Part shown: in pieces, positions 25,400 to 36,871 of the stretch
How the letters are laid out: each line of letters opens with the position of its first letter
How positions within the stretch are numbered: the stretch's first letter is position 1
Origin: Glandiceps talaboti
Taxonomy: Eukaryota > Hemichordata > Enteropneusta > Spengelidae
Direction: 5' to 3'
Assembly: GCF_964340395.1 (NCBI RefSeq)
Contig: NC_135564.1
Coordinates: forward strand, 22,311,287 to 22,375,286
DNA: 64,000 nucleotides
The notes under the pieces: model-generated
Seen by the model: the letters and a program-made list of their open reading frames with translations, nothing else
Databases searched by the model: none
Told to the model about the DNA's origin: nothing
Made by a program: the position numbers and the translations under genes

Positions 25400-26035
25400 T
25401 TCTTAGGTTATTATATGTGCCAAATTATACGGACCTTGAAGAGTGCATGATACTGCTTAATTACTGAATATCATTCATTATTCAAAATACTCATTAAAGG
25501 TAAAAGTTGTAGCAACAAACTTCATAGGACAGGTGCGTATTATTGTGATTGATATATGTACCATATTATACAAAATTTGAAGCTTGCACTTTAAGATACA
25601 GCCTAGTTAACTAAAATCATTAATTATGCAAATTTTTCATTAAAACTGTAAGCTATATCAACAAATTTTATAGGACATATCCGCTTTGTTATGGTTAATG
25701 TATGTACTAAATGATATTGAAATTCAAGTATGCATTCTTATATATCCTAATTACCAAAAATCATTAATCATGCAAATTAGTTATTAACACTGTAAGGTAC
25801 ATCAACAAACTTTATAGGGCATATAAACTTTGTTATGTTTAATGTATGAAGTAAATTATATTGAAATTGAAGTATGCATGCAGTCTTGAGATAGAGCCTA
25901 ATTACCGAAAAAAAATTAATTATGCAAATTATTCACTAAATCTTTAAGCAAAATCAACAACTTTTATAGTAGATATGCACTCTGTTAGGTTTAACGTATG
26001 CACGATATTGTATTGAAATTGAAGTATTAAATAAT
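25400..26035. repeat. Degenerate about 145-155-bp tandem repeat (4-5 units)
   Basis: Units recur with CATTAATTATGCAAATT, TATCAACAAACTTTATAGG, TTGTTATGGTTAATGTATG and TTGAAATTGAAGTATGCAT. The ATTAATTATGCAAA element falls at about 25618, 25762 and 25916. A related piece lies in inverted orientation at about 58195-58390. It could be the interior of another non-autonomous element; termini were not found. Confidence 0.7.
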
Positions 26036-26338
26036 TATGCAAATTAGTCACTTTCCCATCACATAACTATGCAAATTAGTCACTTTCCTATCACATAACT
26101 ATGCAAATTAGTCACTTTCCTATCACATAACTATGCAAATTAGTCACTTTCCTATCACATAACTATGCAAATCAGTCACTTTCCTATCACATAACTATGC
26201 AAATTAGTCACTTTCCTATCACATAACTATGCAAATTAGTCACTTTCCTATCACATAACTATGCAAATTAGTCACTTTCCTATCACATAACTATGCAAAT
26301 TAGTCACTTTCCTATCACATAACTATGCAAATTAGTTA
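26036..26338. repeat. 32-bp minisatellite carrying ATGCAAAT
   Basis: About nine units of CACTTTCCTATCACATAACT plus ATGCAAATTAGT. It begins directly after the 150-bp repeat, which shares TATGCAAATTAG, so it probably expanded from that sequence. Confidence 0.95.
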
Positions 26339-27431
26339 GGTATTTTCACTGCAAACAAGGAAACAACAATGCCAACTACTTTCCATATGTAAATAATGTA
26401 ATCAATCTTGATGTTTACTGATGTATCGAAGGTATCTAGTATTTTAAATGTTTCCACTACATGTAGATAATTATACACTTCTATGAAACATTGTTTGAGC
26501 AAATTCATTACTGTAGGTCATTTTAAACTGATATCCGACCAGGAAAGCTAGATTTGCCAACTGTTGTCTCCAACTTACACAGTTACACAGATTTGTTTCT
26601 GCCTCCGAACCGGACACGAATGCCACTGCTATTGATATTGATCAGAAAATAAAGGATATTAAAACTATTCGTTCTAGACAACTATTAGAGACGTGTACCT
26701 TTCAGTTGGTTTTCAAAGGATTTGAAGATTTAATTCAGAAATATGGCTGTTATTCTCGTGCAAACATCAACGAACTTACTTTAACGGTGTAAACTGTAAA
26801 TTTGCATAACAATTGGCCACAGTTTTGAAGGGTTACCAGCTGATGTTGGGTGACCTAAATCATTACGCAATTACATTCGTCCTTTTCTGAATTATTACTT
26901 TTGGTGTACATATGTACATGGGGTTCTGTTATATTATTGCAGAAATGAACGATGTTGACATCACTTATTTTAGGAAGAATGGTTGAAGAAATAAAAAGTA
27001 ATAACTGACACTGTGACATTGATTTGTAATGTTTACTACATTTTTGACACAATAATTTTCTCATGCAAACATTTATCAAAGTATGTACACAAGTTGTAGA
27101 GTCATGTACCTGGATACATACAATGTACAATATGTACCATTATTTTGACATATGTATTATTACGTTTCATTTGAAACTGAAATGGTATCTGATCAAAAAT
27201 ACAAAGACGGACAGAAGCAACCCATTGTAATACTCGCTTTTTTTAGGAGGACTAAAATGTTGAGGAAACCCCTGTTATAGCATCACCAGGATAACAACAA
27301 CACTTACTAGAAAAATGGTATCAAAGGCATGCATACCATAATATTACCAAGGATTTATATAAGATATCATTGCATCTTTTATTTCAGGTTTGAATGACCT
27401 TGTACATGTATTGCTGAGAAACTGTTGTGGA

Positions 27432-27436
<5 letters not shown>
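26339..27436. other. DYM intron, no feature seen
   Basis: Unique AT-rich intron sequence. ORF 26855-27130 (-) has no recognisable content. Confidence 0.55.
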
Positions 27437-27481
<45 letters not shown>

Positions 27482-27567
27482 AGACATGTATACACAGACA
27501 GACAGACAGACAGACAGACACACAGACACACACACAGACAGACAGACAGACAGACAGACAGATCGAC
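27437..27567. repeat. Compound (CA)n/(CAGA)n microsatellite
   Basis: (CA)n to about 27481, then (CAGA)n/(CACAGA)n to about 27567. The same order of tracts is found at H1 3' ends (16779-16827, 58024-58085), but no H1 hairpin follows here. It yields spurious ORFs on both strands. Confidence 0.9.
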
Positions 27568-28814
27568 TGGCAGACTTACATACATACACACTTGTATTGT
27601 GGCTTTATACTTTAACTGAGTCTCTATGTACCAATTATTTACAAATCCAATGGTAATTGCATGTACAATGTATGCTATAATGTTTACTGTTCCACTCGTT
27701 GAAAAACATACAATCTAAATGTACCAAATTGGAAAGCTATCTAGCTGTCTTTGCCTACCATGTTGGTAAACCTAGTCAGATTTGGTCAATTCTATTTTTC
27801 ATTACATTACAGAATAATGCTGACATAATCTGATATAATCCAGTGTTATGGGAATACTCTGTATTGTCAATTTCTCCTAGATTTATCTTTCAGTCGTTAT
27901 AAAAATGAGTTATACCTAATCAGATTATATACACTTTATGAAAAATACTTTACACATACATGACTGAAGATGACATTTTAGTGTATTTTGGACTTGTAAC
28001 AATGGCTGGCATGTTAACCTTGTAACATTAATATTAAAGTCTGAAATGTTCAATTTTCTACAAGAGAAAGATTATGATTTTGAATGGGTACTTAAATATT
28101 GAGTAGTATACTTTTAGTTCTATAGGGAATTCACATTTGTCTTTTCAGCTACTGTGTCATGTATTCACAAAACCTTTTCCTATCATGTGAGTATTCCATA
28201 TTATTGGACATATCTACATTTATACCTGAAACTAACCATAAAGACATTAAACTAAAATTTAACTAAGGAAAAGATCAATAAATAAACTTACTACATGTAA
28301 ACCAAATTTGATACTGTTATCTGATACTCTATTCTGGTACCCATATGGATAAGAAATGTATAAATTTCAAAGAAACTGTTGATTGGATATTGAAGAAAGC
28401 ACAGCTACAACACTTATTGATTCTTTGCAAACCTACAAGCTTCAATGTAAATGTTGACATTCTAGTTTCAGTCTACTATAGTTGTATTGAAAGTATTATC
28501 ATATTTATGATTGTATCATGGTTCAGACACCTGTCAATCAAACATCTAAACCAAGACTTGTAAGAATAGTCAATACCTTGAGTAGGATCCTAGGTGTTTA
28601 AGAGAAAGACTTTGGTGATCTGTACATTAATTGAGCACTCTGTAGGAAAGACTCATTTGTTTTAAGAGAGACTTCCCACTTATTACACGATTCCACTACT
28701 ACAATTTGGTCACCATTTGCCCAAGGCTAAGAAGATATTGTTTTTAAAGAAATCTAACATCTCATCCACTATAAAACTTGTCAATAATTTGTAATGTTTA
28801 CTTCATTCAAATCG
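27568..28814. other. DYM intron, no feature seen
   Basis: Unique intron sequence. No exon-like frame with splice sites was found; ORF 28345-28563 (+) is unsupported. Confidence 0.5.
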
Positions 28815-29086
28815 TTTATTTTTATTGATCAATCATGCATTTCAATCATTGTACAATTTATGTCATGTAATATTGTGTCAGTGACTGTACTCTGTGTTTA
28901 TTGATCAGTCATGCATTTCAATCATTGTACAATTTATGTCATGTAATATTGTGTCAGTGACTGTACTCTGTGTTTATTGATCAGTCATACATTTCAATCA
29001 TTGTACAATTTATGTCATGTAATATTGTGTCAGTGACTGTACTCTGTGTTTATTGATCAGTCATACATTTCAATCATTGTACAATT
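28815..29086. repeat. 76-bp tandem repeat (about 3.6 copies)
   Basis: TGTTTATTGATCAGTCATGC, ATTTCAATCATTGTACAATT, TATGTCATGTAATATTGTGT, CAGTGACTGTACTCTG recurs at about 28895, 28971 and 29047 with few changes. Confidence 0.93.
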
Positions 29087-29089
29087 GCA

Positions 29090-29374
29090 CAATGAGGTGC
29101 CCAAAGTTACCTACGACTTATCATGTAGACCGGAAGTAAAGGGCTAGTGGGCTTATTTCCAATATGGTGTTGGTTATAATGCTCATTTTTCTTTAAAAAT
29201 ATTTCAAAAAATACCAAAAAATCTCAAAAATAATAGAAAAGAACATGTGCTGACTTGAAATTAACAAAGCTGAGTAAGTTACCCTCTGTACATCTACATG
29301 CCAGATATCAAAGCAATCTGACAAGTAGTATTTGAGAAGCAGTTGAAAATATAATTTTTGACAAAAAATTAATA
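29090..29374 (+). mobile_element. H2 fragment without termini
   Basis: Matches H2 3'-half sequence (GATTTCCAATATGG type start, GTGCTGACTTGAAATTAACA, CCAGATATCAAAGCAATCTGAC) seen at about 32550-32740, 44210-44400 and 53998-54190. It runs directly into the 5' end of H2-b. Confidence 0.75.
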
Positions 29375-29500
29375 ACAAGCGACCTATCGGTCAGAATAGC
29401 TCCGCTGTTTTTTTTTTAATTTTATTTTTTATTTTGGTGACATGTAGAAGTGGTTCAGTTCTTCAGCTCTTTACTATGCAGTTTTGTTTTAGCGATGCAA

Positions 29501-29600
29501 NNNNNNNNNNNNNNNNNNNNNNNNNNNNNNNNNNNNNNNNNNNNNNNNNNNNNNNNNNNNNNNNNNNNNNNNNNNNNNNNNNNNNNNNNNNNNNNNNNNN
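29501..29600. other. Assembly gap (100 N)
   Basis: Exactly 100 N between GCGATGCAA and TAAAGTGG. The paralogous H2-a reads GCGATGTAATAAAGTGG with nothing between. Confidence 0.99.
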
Positions 29601-30902
29601 TAAAGTGGTTAGTGGTTTCATATGATGTCTCACTATAAAACACATTTTACACAGAAGTTGGTAATGTATTGTACTTTTATACCATAGTCACCATATTATA
29701 ACAAAAATTTACTGTTATGAAAAATTGCACAAAATCTCAGAAAAAAAATGACTGGGAAATGCACACACACACAAAAAAAAATTTTCTAACAAATTTACCA
29801 AGTCAACAACATTCAACTTGTACTAGTTGTAGTAGATATATATATAGGGAAGAAATGTATTAATCGCCATCTTAGTTTCCGTACGGCGACAATCCCCAAG
29901 TACCCGAAAGAGAGTCATTCTCAGCCAACAGGGTTTGACACTGGAGTAAAAAAGTCACTATCCCACAGGACTAGTAAAATTGATAACGTAGTAGTCCTGC
30001 AAAAAAATTGGTGGTCCTATCTTTAAGTGCTTTCGCTTGTTCACTTAGGCTCTTCATCTCTCTTAGTTTGTGCTCTACTTCTAATTCACTTTTCCAAACC
30101 CCATCATATTTATTTCAAACCGTGTGTTGTAATTGAACTGTCTATTTCTTTGTAGTTGTTTGTGCATCATCAACTCCTTACTGTAATTTTATTCTCTTTT
30201 TTATGTTTTGGAACTTCTTCTCTTTTTTTGTTGCTTTCTGTGAGTAGTTTGTCTTAATTGGAGGGGGGGGGGGAGTAATAAGATGTTATGTGGTCTTATT
30301 TCTAGCTTAAATACTACATAACATTTCTGGTACACATTGATCTAACTATTGCATTTTTAAAAGACAAAAAATTACCTTCCCATGGAGCAAGTCTTTATAG
30401 TGTTCTCCTTAGTGCATATTAGAATGTATTTACAACATAAAAATAAATAAATTTGAAGGTTACCAGCAGTTACAGCAAAATTTTGTTACTAATTACATGT
30501 ACAAGTCACCTCGTCTATTTTCGTGTCTATGTACTTCCGGGTTGACATAAACGTTAAACGTGATACAGTCGGCCCTATAATTACTAAGAAATGACAAAAC
30601 CGTTCGCAAAATAAAGTTCAGGATTTTAATTTTTCAAACTGAATATCAATATCCACTACACATTCAATAACTGGTTTCGCGTATTTAGAAATGTGCCCCA
30701 AAACATGAACACGGAACACGGAATCGTGTCAGTAGCCCCGTCTACACGGCACTAAAAATCCTACCTGAGTATGGGGCTAGTGTTACTAAGTTAGCAGTTT
30801 CATTGTAGGCTGTAAGTTGTACCGGTAAAAAAAACCAATCATCACATCATGTAGGAAGTACAAAAACATAGAACACGTTGTTTTCTTGCTGAATAAACTC
30901 AC

Positions 30903-30998
30903 TGAAATAACAACACGGTCAAATTGCGTCTTCGATTTTGACAGCCACCATTGAGCTTCACTTAGTTCCGTTGAACGTGGCCGGGCGAATGCTGACAT
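30903..30998 (-). CDS. Possible first exon or captured exon of an unknown gene
   Basis: ATG at 30998, 32 codons (MSAFARPRSTELSEAQWWLS, KSKTQFDRVVIS), then a consensus donor GTGAGT at 30902-30897 in phase 0. Local CpG content is higher than in its surroundings. It lies inside the H2-b core, within a DYM intron and on the same strand as DYM. I do not recognise the protein. It could be an exon carried by the mobile element, the first exon of a nested gene, or chance. Confidence 0.3.
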
Positions 30999-33023
30999 CC
31001 AATTTGTACAGCGTTTTTACAAAGGGAGCTCGTCAATTACCTACCGAATAATTAACTCAGAAACGTAGTTTAAATACTAACTGATCTAAAAATTACTGTT
31101 CAGAAAGACTACGCATCCGTACATAAATACGAATTCATGCGACAAAGATTTCAACTTTACTACTTGTTACAGTGTAGAGGCCAGCCTTACCCTTATTATA
31201 CACATATCATCGTACAACTAATTTTATTGGCTATAATATTAGCTACATTTGAAAGGTCTCACTTGATTGGCTCATCCTTCGCTATTCCCGTTTTCAAGAG
31301 ACACCCCGCCAGAATAAAGTGCCACGTAGTACAGCAATGGCGCGAGATCGCCTGTTGGGCGACTTTCCCACCGGGTGTGCTTTTCGAAAACTACACAACA
31401 CATGCTTTCATGACACGGAATCATAGAAAATCTACCCCGTTTCCAAACTAATCGTAATTTTATCGCGAATAGACAACCAGAGTTGGTCAAAATAGCAAAT
31501 TAAAAATCAAATGAATTTTACTATGACCGTGAATTTATCATATAGCCGGTGGTTTGAATTCTGAGCTCCCTAATATACCTATCGAAAAGTCACTATCCCG
31601 TCGGACATTTTAGTAACCTTTACTGGTCCTTACAGAAAGTTACTTGACTCGCGGGATAGTGGACCAGCGTGTACGTGTATGTCGAACCCTTGCCATACGT
31701 TACAGCATAGACCCTCCTGGTTATAGTGGTAACACTCGTTCATGTTCGATTAAGTGATGAAGTGATCTTTTTTTAAATTTCTTTTCATCACAACAACAAA
31801 ATCTGCGCGATCAAAAGTGTTGTAAACTAAACCAGAAAGAATTATCGGGCTGGCTAAACTTCCCGATGAACTGGAGTAAGGTCCAAGTCCAAGTAAGCCC
31901 CGATAGTACGTGAGAAAATCGTCTCAAACTAGCGATACAACTTTCAAAATATAACTTGACATGTTAGAGTTATACAATTCAAGACGGGTTTTCACTCGAA
32001 AACAACAATTCTGTGAATAATGACACTGAACGCAGCGATTTCTCGGACGATGTTACCACTGCACTGTAACGTATGGCTGACAACGACTTGCTTCTGGGTT
32101 AGTCCCTCCTGCATCCGGGTACTTGGGATTGTCGCCGTACGGAACTACCACATCGGTAATTTTGACGCTGTAATTTTGCCACCAATATTGATCGTACAAA
32201 AACAAAACTCCATAAATGAACCACAAAGTACTTTCCCTTTCAAAATGTGGTAATTTTAGAAAGAGTATTATCGTTTTTATTGACGACTGACTCTGTCAAA
32301 AATCGTTCGATACACTTCAGTTCAGGCATGGAAGACTTCTCACAATGATAATGAGTGCATATACTGGAATGAACCATTCTGTAGGAGGGGTGGAGAATTG
32401 GATTTGAAGTTTACAAACAAACCTTTTTCGAACAAATATTTGTCATTTGGGCGCACAATGCGTAGAATTAAGACTATAGCACATATTACATTGCTTGTTT
32501 GACGTCAATAGTGTCTTTTGAAAAGTTGCACTTTACCTAAAGTCTCGCGGACTGATTTCCAATATGGCGTCGGTCATTATGCTCATTAACATATTCATTT
32601 TTTTTTCAAATTTCAAAAAAAAAAATCATAAAAAATAGAAGAGAAGACGTGCTGACTTGAAATTAACAAATCTAAGTAAGCTACCCCCTGTGCATCAACA
32701 CACCAGATATCAAAGCAATCTGACTTAAAGTTTATGAGGAGTTGATGAAAAAGTCATTTTTGGAAAAAAAAATCATAAAAAATTGAAAATGGCACAGATC
32801 AACTTGGCATGAACAAATCTGAATAGCCTCCCCCCAGGGAACATGCACACCAAATATCGAAGAATTCCGACTGTCACTTTCGGAATAGAAAGTGAAAATA
32901 TAAAGGTTTGACGGACACCTATGATTCTCTCTACTCTCTATACCTCAATACCCACCTATACCTAAAGCTACGCTTTCAGCTTTCGCTGACAGCGGAGCTA
33001 AAAAACTGAAAATGGCACATATC

Positions 33024-33063
33024 AACTCAGCATGAACAAATCTAAATTTGTTCATGCTGAGTT
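33024..33063. repeat. Perfect 40-bp palindrome (18-bp arms, CTAA loop)
   Basis: AACTCAGCATGAACAAAT, CTAA, then the exact reverse complement of the first arm. The left arm is an H2-type sequence (compare AACTTGGCATGAACAAATCTGAA at about 44457), so it looks like an H2 piece folded back on itself, 23 bp past the H2-b terminus. Confidence 0.95.
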
Positions 33064-34674
33064 GGTCTCATCGACTTGTTGGGGACTCAAATTATTGCGA
33101 GTGTTTTTTATCACGATGTATAGGTGATTATTATATATTTAATTATCAGTAGGTGGGTAGTGTTGTCAGTCAAGGCAGAAGTTTTGTTTCGGGGGTAGTG
33201 ACCGCGGCTGCAGCAGTACGTAGGACAGTTCCCCGATCAAAGCTGAAGTAGTGTATGTATGGACTTGGAGAACACACTCAGGTTGAATTTATCCACATGA
33301 TATAATCCATATTTATCATTTAGATATATTTCAAAATTCTTAAAGTCATACAGAAATAATGTCTCTAACATCAAAACAAACAGACATCGGAGCGAGCGTG
33401 GCTCCAATCTAGTTGCAGGCTTTCTCTCATAACCATGCACTGGGGTCACGACCTTGATTACCGACGTCAATATTGTCCAATTGCATAGAATAGCATGAAC
33501 ACATCGCGATATTTGATTTGTTGGTTTCATAAACTGTATACTTCTGATATCATGATTCATTACAAAATTCTTAAAATGAATATTAAATAGGCTTTTTGGA
33601 TGAAGTGATATTGCAACAAGGGAAACCATACAAGTTTTGTTTTCGACGAGTCGCTAAAGTCATTAAATAGCAACATGAAACTCACGAAATTTCGTAATTC
33701 TTTACAATTTTTATTGCTGATAATAAAATCCAGTTAATAAACCTTCTTTCGTTAACCTCACTTTCATCGAAATTTAGCAAGTAACTTATAATTATGAACC
33801 TCGGCTTTTGAGTGGTACACAGTGCTATTTACATGCAATGACTCAGAGCGTGCTTCCATATGCTCAGAGCAAATCGAATCAATTAGTGTATTATGGGACC
33901 AACAAAAATATTGTGGCACTGCATGTCCTGATACGCCTTCTTGAAGTTTCCCATTGGTATTCTAATAATTACTATTATATTTATTCAAGATGAAATATGT
34001 TTACTTGTTGCTAAATGTGCCGTTCAAAAGGCGACATGAGTGAGTGGGCTAAAATATGCCGTCACGACGATATTGTCGTGCTTCTTCTAAAAATCAGATG
34101 AATAAAAGTCATTGACTGTGAAACACCCTGAAATTACAAGTGTTTATATATCTATAATCTAGTCTAGCCATTTTGATTTAATTTGCCATAATATGGGGAA
34201 CATAATATTTTGCTTTTTATACCCACAGACTCTGACAATAGTCAGATAGTGTGAGTAAATATTGGTAAATGTTGGTTAATAAGACATGTAGAGTGTAGTT
34301 TTTGTTTACTGATGTCTATTACAACCACCAGCAATGTATTTTTTTCACAACGCTGTTGAGTTTTATTCACCTGTTGACGACGCTCGTCATAGCCTGAGTG
34401 CTAACAATGTTCCTCTATGACATCACAAAATTGTGTGGTCAAGGTAGGATCAGAAATACCCGAAAACTCGAAGTAAATCCGAAGGGAACTGACTGAAAAA
34501 AGGTCATTTTAAGGTGTTTGCAGACGCCTTTTTAAAGTTTTAAAACCAGAATATGTTTCACAAACATGTCGTCTAGAAAAATAGCAATAGTCAATGTGAG
34601 CATTTTAAGCTCAGCTCAGCTATTGCTCCCAGTAGAACTAAAAATTAAAACTTCTCAAGACAACAAATTGAAAT
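33064..34674. other. DYM intron, unique sequence, one unassigned ORF
   Basis: A 130-codon minus-strand ORF (33237-33629) has no recognisable domain, no biased composition and no supporting splice or poly(A) signals. I do not call it a gene. No repeats recognised elsewhere in the window fall here. Confidence 0.45.
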
Positions 34675-35525
34675 AAAAAATACAGGCCAATGGCACTGTA
34701 GCACAACTGTAGTTGGCTGTTGATATTGGCCTGGTCCTGTTACTAGGTATATTTGCATACATTTAAAAATATTCATTCACTTACCTACCTCTCCCTGTTG
34801 TTATCTTTGTAATGTGCATTATCATTTCACTGTTGCTAAGGGCATGGTCACGGTTGCTAGGACCAATTGTGTCAAAATGTTTTCCAAAGTAACTGCAGAA
34901 TAATACCTCCAGAAACATCCTCAACATCAACAAGTTTCAACCCATTCACCATGCAGTCTCAAGATTTAAGTTTTTGACCAAAACTGCGAATTTTAGACTT
35001 AATTTGCATATCCAAGTTGTGAATATAGCTTCATCTAAACATGACCAGAAGCATCCCCTTGAAATTCCCACCCAATCTGCTTGATAGTTTTGGAATTATA
35101 GATTTTTGACCAAAAAGACATTTTTAGACCTAATTTGCATATCACTGATGGGATCATCATGTTATAAATACTTCTTAATCTAAATACCACTAAGAATGTT
35201 TCTATCAAATTTCAACCCAATCTGCTCCACAATTTTGGAATGATAGATTTTTGACAAAAGGACACATTTTTAGCCCTAATTTGCATATCACCAATGGTAT
35301 CATTATGTCATGAACAATTCTTAATCTAAACACCCCTAACAATGTTCCCACAAAATTTAAGACTGATCTGCCCTGTAGTTTTTGAGTTTAAGTTTTTTTT
35401 TTAACCAAAATCATATTGTTTGACCCAAATCACACACCTGCTGTAAGATCATTTTCATTTGAACAATTTGCCAACTCGACACCCAAGGTAATACACCCAG
35501 TTCAATGGTTTTTGATGTTAAGTTG

Positions 35526-35596
<71 letters not shown>

Positions 35597-35611
35597 ACCC
35601 ACCCACCCACC

Positions 35612-35650
<39 letters not shown>

Positions 35651-35713
35651 ACAGACAGACAGACTTTGCCATGCCTATAGCACTACTGAACCTTACCAGT
35701 TCAGTTGTGCTAA
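34675..35713 (+). mobile_element. H1 element g
   Basis: 5' end AAAAAATACAGGCCAATGGC, subterminal TAGCACAACTG (34699-34709, exact consensus), two central units, unique part, (CA)n interrupted by (CACC)n (35528-35648), and hairpin TAGCACTACTGAAC…GTTCAGTTGTGCTA (35678-35712) with CTAA. It ends 90 bp from the exon D donor. Confidence 0.82.
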
Positions 35714-35803
35714 AAACTGTCTCACCTCAATGGCCGATGTCACTTCACTCAATCACAACATAACATACCCAAATGGACTATAAGGTTTGATAAGTTTACT
35801 CAC

Positions 35804-35986
35804 AGTATCAATGTTCTGTATGATGTCTTGGAATGTAGGATGGGTCCTAAATGGTATAAACAGGTCCTTTTTGTACAGCAATGTATAGATCAGATTGGGA
35901 TTACGATGAAGTGTGTTAGTTAGACAGGAATTGACAATTTCTAACACCATACGGATCACTTCCTCCAATACTGCTAAATCTGTGGC
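35804..35986 (-). CDS. DYM: Dymeclin, exon D
   Basis: Acceptor TATCCACAG ends at 35987, donor GTGAGT begins at 35803. 183 bp, 61 codons, phase 0 on both sides: [61 protein letters not shown]. This is the most conserved block of the protein here. The open frame beyond 35986 and below 35804 is intron read-through. Confidence 0.97.
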
Positions 35987-36290
35987 CTGTGGATACCAAA
36001 ATACACATAAAAACACACATAAAACTTCGGTTTGATAACAATATTCTCATTTTGCATGGGTACATTTTTTTGAGCGTGCTAATGAAATACATGTCACTGT
36101 ACATGTAGCCGACATGTTAGTTAGTTCTATTGAGTATTGTGCTCCCCAGTCAACTGACAGAATAACACCACCTCCTCATTAGTCAGGGCTGTTGTGTCAT
36201 TGTTTTATATTCATTTGTATTTTATTTCCAGGATGACTTACAGAAGCAAGTCCCATAGACACGCTCCTTACAGGCATAGTAAGAATTAAA

Positions 36291-36745
36291 GAATATTATT
36301 ATTATTATTATTATTATTAGACTTTATTTAATCTCGATAGACTGTTGAGCCAGTGGCTCTTCTCACACAGTGTCGAGAAAAACATTAAAATATATACAAT
36401 ATATACATTAAAATACATAACATTACATCAAGTACAACCTTACGGGTGAAGGTACTAACAGTGAACATACAAAAATAAAATAAACTTAATCAGATCTGAC
36501 AAAACGATCCCTCTAAAAGTATCTAACTTAGAGTGGATGTCAATCAGACAAAATCTAAAAGTATTTAACTGAGAGTGGATATCAATCTGGGCATTCAAAT
36601 TCAATATTTCATTAAATGTAGACATACACCATCTACAAAGCAGAATATCTGGAAAAATCAGTCTTAAAATGTGTACGTTAAAATTCCAATTTGGTAGGAT
36701 TAAAGGGCAAACATAAAATCTTTCATTACATTAATAGAGGTTGGT
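36291..36745 (-). mobile_element. 3' end of a second LINE family, (TAA)n tail
   Basis: Minus strand: an open frame from about 36742 to a TAG at 36455-36457 (YVCPLILPNWNFNVHILRLI, FPDILLCRWCMSTFNEI, then SQLNTFRFCLIDIHSKLDTF), a 3' UTR, TTAAATAAAGTC and a (TAA)n tail at 36295-36318. It is 5'-truncated, and the frame starts without Met. The layout (short ORF end, AATAAA, simple-repeat tail) points to a non-LTR retrotransposon; the clade is not resolved. Confidence 0.6.
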
Positions 36746-36871
36746 CTGCATAAGGAATATTAATTGTACAGTAATCACTGTGGATAGATGTGGAATATCA
36801 GTTTTCACTCAATTGACATTCTCTTACATAATTTCCAAGTAAACAATTGCAGTGGACAAAGATGTACTTTT
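36746..36871. other. Short intron spacer, no feature seen
   Basis: Unique AT-rich DNA between the LINE fragment and the 47-bp satellite. Confidence 0.5.

Larger units (their letters stand above)
29375..33001 (+). mobile_element. H2 element b, with a distinct core and assembly gap
   Basis: 5' end ACAAGCGACCTATCGGTCAG followed by TAGCTCCGCTGT (29397-29408). The 3' end is ACAGCGGAGCTA (32989-33000), its exact inverse, forming the hairpin arm and CTAA. 29375-29840 matches H2-a (52081-52564), and 32385-33001 matches H2-a and H2-c 3' halves. The middle (about 29850-32380) is not shared with H2-a. It has its own inverted repeat and higher CpG content, and its right part matches 13022-13130. No transposase is visible. 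Confidence 0.78.

Noticed and set aside
29375-33001. Autonomous Helitron or DNA transposon
   Set aside because: No Rep, helicase or transposase motif is visible in any frame of H1, H2 or H3.
33237-33629. 130-codon minus-strand ORF
   Set aside because: No recognisable domain, no splice or poly(A) context, ordinary composition; kept only as an unassigned ORF in a DYM intron.
35753-36016. Dymeclin-like ORF taken as a complete 87-residue protein
   Set aside because: Only 35804-35986 is exon; both ends are intron read-through past good splice sites.
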